Assembly (NCBI RefSeq): GCF_001039355.2
Contig: NW_019775680.1
Location: forward strand, 392,536 to 454,535
From: Lingula anatina
Taxonomy: Eukaryota; Brachiopoda; Lingulata; Lingulida; Lingulidae
DNA: 62,000 nucleotides
Reading direction: 5' to 3'
The stretch's first letter is position 1. Each line of letters opens with the position of its first letter. Below the pieces are notes generated by a model that saw nothing but the letters and a program-made list of their open reading frames with translations, had not been told where the DNA came from and ran no database searches. The translations under genes were made by a program, and so were the position numbers. Below, in pieces: positions 57,801 through 62,000 of this stretch.

Positions 57801-60800
57801 TACTTGAACCTGGTCTGGGCTTCCCAGTTAGATAGTCCACGATCATAGACAGGTACATGATCTGACTCCACCGTTTCTTGTTCTTCACCTAATTTTGAAT
57901 ACAGAAAAACGCCAAGTAAGGTAAGCACTGAAGTGGGAAACAAACATGTACCTGAGGTTTAATGAATTTTTAAATGTTGAATAATGCCCTCTGGAAAAGA
58001 TTTTTAAAATTACTATTAGTGTCCTGAATGTTTTCTAGTTGGCGAAAATCATAAATGCTGGGCATATATAAATTTAAATTGGTGACATGCACTTCCTAAG
58101 CCTTTTTTTCATTTACCTTTCGGTTATCTTTCAGGTGAACGGTGAAGCTCATGACGTAGTCCTTGGGGTCTTCATTTTTCAACTCCCTGACCTTTTGTTG
58201 TTTGCCTGGCGACAGGGGAAACTGCCAAGACAGTCTCATCCCGTAGCTGGTTCTTGATTTGCGGAATTCGAACGACTCGTGTCGAAGTTCGATATCTGAT
58301 GCGAAATAAATAACCTTTTGGTTAATCTATTTACAGATATTTACTGACACTTCGGGATAGTGGCTGGGGATCACTAAGTTTAAAGCTGAATAGGTAATCT
58401 TGATATTTTACATTGAATGTGCATTTTGACTTTAATCAACTGAATATCCGTTAATTACAAGTGTATATAAGCCAAATAAACGGCAGCTTATAAGTATCGA
58501 AGAACTCACCAAACACTTCTTTCAGCAAAGTAATAAGACGAAGTGCATTGCTGCCCAGGTTGTCTCCCTTCCTCTTGGTATCGAACGCACCGTCAAGCCA
58601 TATGTGCGAGTGGAACTTTGGAGAGGTTTCGCTCCGGTTGTCTCGCACGTTTTTTATGGACCCGAGAAGTTGGCTCATTTCCTCCGCGCTCTAGTTTAAA
58701 GTTTAATATAGAATACTGACGTTTATTTTCATATAAATATATTTTTTCTTATCTTTGCGGCCATCATTTGCTGAAAGCTAACGTTTTCCAAAAGTATACA
58801 CAGAGGTAATCAAAGATGTGACAGTTTAGTATTTGTATATTAAATAGCTGAATTTATAGGACATGGTCCTGATAAGATATTCATGATAACAGTATGCATT
58901 CCTGTGCATTTTCCTAACAGTAATAGTTGCTAGTCTTTGAGTAATTATAGGTACTGTGAGTCGAAATGACGTCAATTGTATCTCAAGGATTCCTTACTTT
59001 ACCCCAATATGGCGTGTTTTAATACACTACTCGATACTCTACCTCATTGTACATGGTAGTATTCATGTAAACCGTGCATCTTTGTTTTGCCTTGTCAGGA
59101 GTTTCAGTGTCTGGGTCAGTTTTATATGTCTTTCTATTCAGCCACAGCCACTGCTCCAAAAGCACGCCATTGTAGCATGGGATCCAAAACAACTGAAGAA
59201 AATAAATTGCTGTATTGATCTAAATCAGATTTAATTTATCAATTACCACTGTGAATTAATGTCAAAGAGTGACCCAGGTAGTTGAAGCGCTGAACTATAC
59301 CTGTTTATACTTAAATAAAACACATTTTACGTGGGTAACGATGTGTAAGACCAAAGACACACCAATGGTGTGTTTGACGTGAATATACTGAATAAAATGC
59401 TTTCAGGATTTTTCCTATACTATACAAATGAAAGGAACAGTCTCAGACCATATGTATGTTTTACTTGTTATACAAATGCATTTACAAGACCCACCTGCGA
59501 CTCTTTAGACAGGACAAGCGTTTTGTTGGTAAAAATGTACCTGCCAACAGAGAACAAATTCACAGTAAACAGTAGAATGATAACAGGGATGCCGTAACCT
59601 AACTCGCCTGGCGTGAGAGATCTGCATTCAAAGTCAGCAAGAAGTGCGCTACAAATGCTGTACTCCCCGACCACAAGAGCAGCTATAGGTGTCGCCAGTG
59701 CCAGAGGGATGAAGAAGAGGGAAAGATACGTCTCCAGCGTGATGGCACTAAAAAGTTTACGCTTGATGTCGAATCCAGCGTCAATGGCGTCCGCAAACCA
59801 CGTGAAAAGATACCCTGCGAAGCTTGTTATCACGTTGACAAGGAAATACGGGAAGCAAGGGTGGTTTCTGAAGAGCAAAGCAGTGTCCTTGGCATTCTGC
59901 CCCCACATCAGCTTAATGAAGTCGTCCGTGTCGAGGTAAGCACGCCCAGTGACCCACAAAATAAAAGGCGTCAGCCCAAGCTTCCACAAGCTGGTCAGAA
60001 TGCCAGACTTCCAGCGTACAAGCTTGTACGGCTTTTTATGTCCATAACGGTCTCGGGTGCGGCCTAGGGCGTCCTCGGGGTCCTCCTGGTACTGGTCCGA
60101 TCTCAGCAACTGGTGCTTCAGTAGCGTTGGCCACCAGGCAAAAGACAGCAGCAGTACTGAAATGGGAATAGCCCAGGTTTTGCTTCCCAGTTCGCCAGCA
60201 ATATCTGCAACGCTGAGAAGAATAAGGCCCACAACGCTCACCAAGGCGACCACAATGTTGTAGATGGTGAACCCAATACTTCCCGTGCCGTCATTGTCGT
60301 CGTCCAAGTGGAGTCGCTGTGTGTATTCTTGCATCTGCCTGGATTTGAGGCACTTGGCTAAAAGCGGTTCTATTGCGTTCCATATGTTGGGCCACACAAA
60401 CACGCCTGTTGATATTAGGACGCAGAGAAACCCGTTTATGTACGGGAACAGAATCAGGCATGACAGCCACAAGCCCGTCACTTCAAATGCACTAGACAGG
60501 AAGCCCTAAAACACGAATAGGGTCTCATCAACATAGAAATGTCTTACTATGCTTAGATATGTTGTTGATCGTTTTCGAACAATAAGATAAATACTGACAT
60601 TATAAGGAAAAGAGAATCATTTTTTTTTTCTAAAAACACAAGTATAGAATATTGTTTATCACAGGTCCAACACTGACCATAAAGACATTTTTTCGCTTCA
60701 TTATTCCGTATTAACTCGGACGTACAATATAACCATCTCTGCAGTATCGTTTATGTGCTTTGTCAAGCCCAAATGACTATTTTGGCACCATTTAAATTCC

Positions 60801-61260
60801 GCTTGCTTACCAGTAAAACTCCTGTTCCCGATGGCCATGGTTTCTTGCCGCTACCGGCTATTGTGCAGCTGAACCCACCAACCCAAAAGCATCTGAGCAA
60901 AGAAAATCCGTAAGGTACGATGAATATGATCAGTAACATTAACAGCGAAATCTGTTTTTCTGCGCTCAGAGCACTGTGAGATGTGAGGTTGAAATTATCG
61001 GAGCCGGCAAGATCTGAAAGGTTCATAGTGTCAGGTCTGCTCGGGTTGAAATTCTGCGCAATGGCGATGACCGCTATTTTGCTACTTACAAGACAGAAAA
61101 GGATGCAAAGCATCACGATTATTGACACAATGTATTTTGTGATGCTGACACAGGTAGCAAAAGCGCCTCGAGACGGGTTGGTCTTACTATCGCCATTATC
61201 CTGGTAAAGTCCTTCAGATACAGTTAGATCAAAACGATTATAGCCTTGAGATGCAGCCAT
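47762..61260 (-). CDS. Chitin synthase (GT2 family) with SAM-like tail
   Basis: A membrane enzyme polymerising UDP-GlcNAc into chitin. Exons: 61260-60811, 60505-59495, 59192-59043, 58690-58510, 58295-58117, 57888-57771, 57394-57189, 56835-56668, 56472-56217, 55800-55685, 52923-52803, 52430-52320, 52064-51981, 51756-51678, 51420-51311, 51112-50979, 50663-50595, 50147-50040, 49852-49720, 48799-48650, 48343-48197, 47961-47762. All phases fit: 1426 aa. The N-terminal ~490 residues hold about nine membrane spans. The catalytic core has ATDAD (705-709), EDR (813-815) and QRRRW (850-854). Further spans follow, then SWGTRE (1049-1054), an acidic linker, a SAM-like stretch (about 1140-1210, LGYGDTTFIAGMGREEVRSV), then two more spans. 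No myosin head is encoded here, unlike some molluscan chitin synthases; unseen 5' exons are possible. Confidence 0.93.
49128..49173. repeat. (CT)n microsatellite
   Basis: About 23 CT units preceded by a poly-C tract, in the chitin synthase intron 48800-49719. Confidence 0.95.
50221..50279. repeat. (TA)n microsatellite
   Basis: About 29 uninterrupted TA units in the chitin synthase intron 50148-50594. Confidence 0.95.
51788..51833. repeat. (AAT)n microsatellite
   Basis: Fifteen AAT units with one AGT interruption, starting about 30 bp upstream (in transcript terms) of the chitin synthase exon 51756-51678, close to the branch-point region. Confidence 0.9.
53968..54634. mobile_element. 667-bp TIR element with 8-bp target duplication and a RecQ-helicase fragment
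   Basis: Perfect or near-perfect 76-bp inverted ends (53968-54043 and 54559-54634) begin CACCCTGAGCTTCAGAGATA and are flanked by the direct repeat TTGAATTG (53960-53967 and 54635-54642). An 8-bp duplication fits hAT, P and KDZ-like superfamilies; the end sequence does not decide. The interior holds a piece of a helicase. The element lies in the chitin synthase intron 52924-55684. Confidence 0.92.
54313..54450 (+). pseudogene. RecQ-type helicase fragment inside the TIR element
   Basis: The frame from 54313 reads SELKPEQFEALHHYLLRDDV, then FCLLPTG, a TAG stop (about 54402), then GKSLIFSL. This is the start of a superfamily 2 RecQ-like helicase domain: the Q-motif-like KPEQ and the Walker A motif, where the stop replaces the residue between G and GKS. 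Nothing of motifs II-VI follows. It is a captured or deleted remnant and not functional. Confidence 0.75.
54720..55250 (+). pseudogene. Decayed Tc1/mariner transposase remnant
   Basis: Scattered pieces in one orientation: TPMVVIDENLNQI (about 54825-54880), then ending LPWSSKPPYLNPIDNIWVG (about 55018-55075), which corresponds to the SPDLNPIENVW region of Tc1-like transposases, then AWNVIPD. Several stops and frame changes intervene and no inverted ends are clear. It is older than the element at 40097 and a different lineage. Confidence 0.6.
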
Positions 61261-61868
61261 GCCGCTTACATTACAGGAGGGCCTCTAACAACTGCTTCCC
61301 CTTTAAAAGATGTGCTGAAAGCGCGTCGTTCTCGTCAACCATTTGAGCTGTGAAATTCAATATTGTTATCGGGGAGAGATTTTGGTACAGCTATGACGAC
61401 AAGATAAAAAGGGCTTGCCCTTCCATTGTTCCCACCGTTTCAGGCCTTTGGATTAGTTAAATGCAACTCACTCGCTGTTATCTTAATAGTTTATCTGTAT
61501 GATATTGCTGAGAAGCACTGAGTAGATCAGATAAGACTGGGAACAGATTAGTTGGGTGGCTAATTTGATGTTTTCATTTTCCCCTATCGTGTGCTTTAAT
61601 ATTAATTCTTAAAAATTATTTGTGCCTGTCCCTATTTTGTTTGATTGCTTTCTTTTAACACTTTTGAGAAAAAATTAAGAGAAAATTTTACGTAATGTAA
61701 TTTTATGTTATCAGCGCCTTTCAGTTTCCATTTCCATTTACTAAATCGATGATAAGATAATTCCGAATGTAGTGCCACACTGAGGTTGGCCTGCCTTTTA
61801 TCATTGTGAGCCCATAAAAAATCTCAGTTGTGTTGAAGATTTAAACCGTATTATTTACATTTCACATA
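61261..61868. other. Upstream region of the chitin synthase
   Basis: This is the expected promoter or 5' UTR of the minus-strand chitin synthase. It is AT-rich. I see no convincing TATA box or coding sequence, and cannot exclude a further 5' exon beyond the window. Confidence 0.4.
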
Positions 61869-62000
61869 CACACACTGGACAAAAGAAGTGTCACCCCCTA
61901 ACTCACAGTAATGAAAGTAGGCAGATCTTGGGTACTTATAATGCCTGGTCTACTTATAATGTGACTAATGAGTGTAAAACCGCTATACCATGGAATTGTA
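61869..62000 (+). mobile_element. Left end of a second Tc1-like transposon copy
   Basis: It follows TA at 61867-61868 and matches 40097-40228 with only a handful of substitutions, starting with the same 29-bp inverted end. It is cut by the window end, so whether its transposase is intact cannot be seen. Confidence 0.93.

Noticed and set aside
59613-60509. Several plus-strand open frames (59613, 59861, 60057, 60264)
   Set aside because: All are shadows of the 337-codon chitin synthase exon on the minus strand.

Overview
This is about 62 kb of an AT-rich, intron-dense animal genome. Every protein-coding gene except one is split by GT-AG introns, and microsatellites, hairpin MITEs and Tc1-like transposons fill the introns and spacers. 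A chitin synthase, an FMRFamide-receptor-like GPCR, and a secreted PAN plus Caspr-type fibrinogen-like protein together suggest a marine invertebrate, most likely a lophotrochozoan (mollusc, brachiopod or annelid grade). I cannot name the species, and a lancelet or hemichordate is not excluded.

Layout. 1-5.2 kb: end of a Harbinger-type MITE, microsatellites, and a plausible TATA promoter with a noncoding first exon. 5.26-6.57 kb (+): class A peptide GPCR with its coding region in one exon. 9.94-20.99 kb (-): peroxisomal acyl-CoA oxidase (ACOX1-like), 15 coding exons giving 671 aa and ending in the PTS1 tripeptide ARL; one active-site exon exists in two equal-length versions that look mutually exclusive. 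21.36-34.11 kb (+): mitochondrial ACAD9/VLCAD-like acyl-CoA dehydrogenase, head-to-head with the oxidase across a 365-bp shared promoter; a five-exon block of it appears twice in tandem, probably two haplotypes joined at an ambiguous base. 34.1-37.4 kb: repeats. 37.41-45.08 kb (-): five-exon secreted protein (309 aa) with signal peptide, PAN/apple and Caspr-type fibrinogen-like domain; its introns hold a dead Tc1-like transposon and a 635-bp inverted-repeat element. 47.76-61.26 kb (-): chitin synthase, 22 exons giving 1426 aa in one unbroken frame, with a SAM-like region in its cytoplasmic tail. 61.87-62.0 kb: start of a second Tc1-like copy.

The two central genes belong together functionally: the oxidase handles peroxisomal and the dehydrogenase mitochondrial acyl-CoA metabolism, and they share a promoter interval. 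The dehydrogenase, however, has proline where the family's catalytic glutamate should be, so it may serve only as a complex I assembly factor (the second role of ACAD9). All exon models were built by eye from splice signals, reading-frame continuity and family resemblance; no search or transcript data were available.
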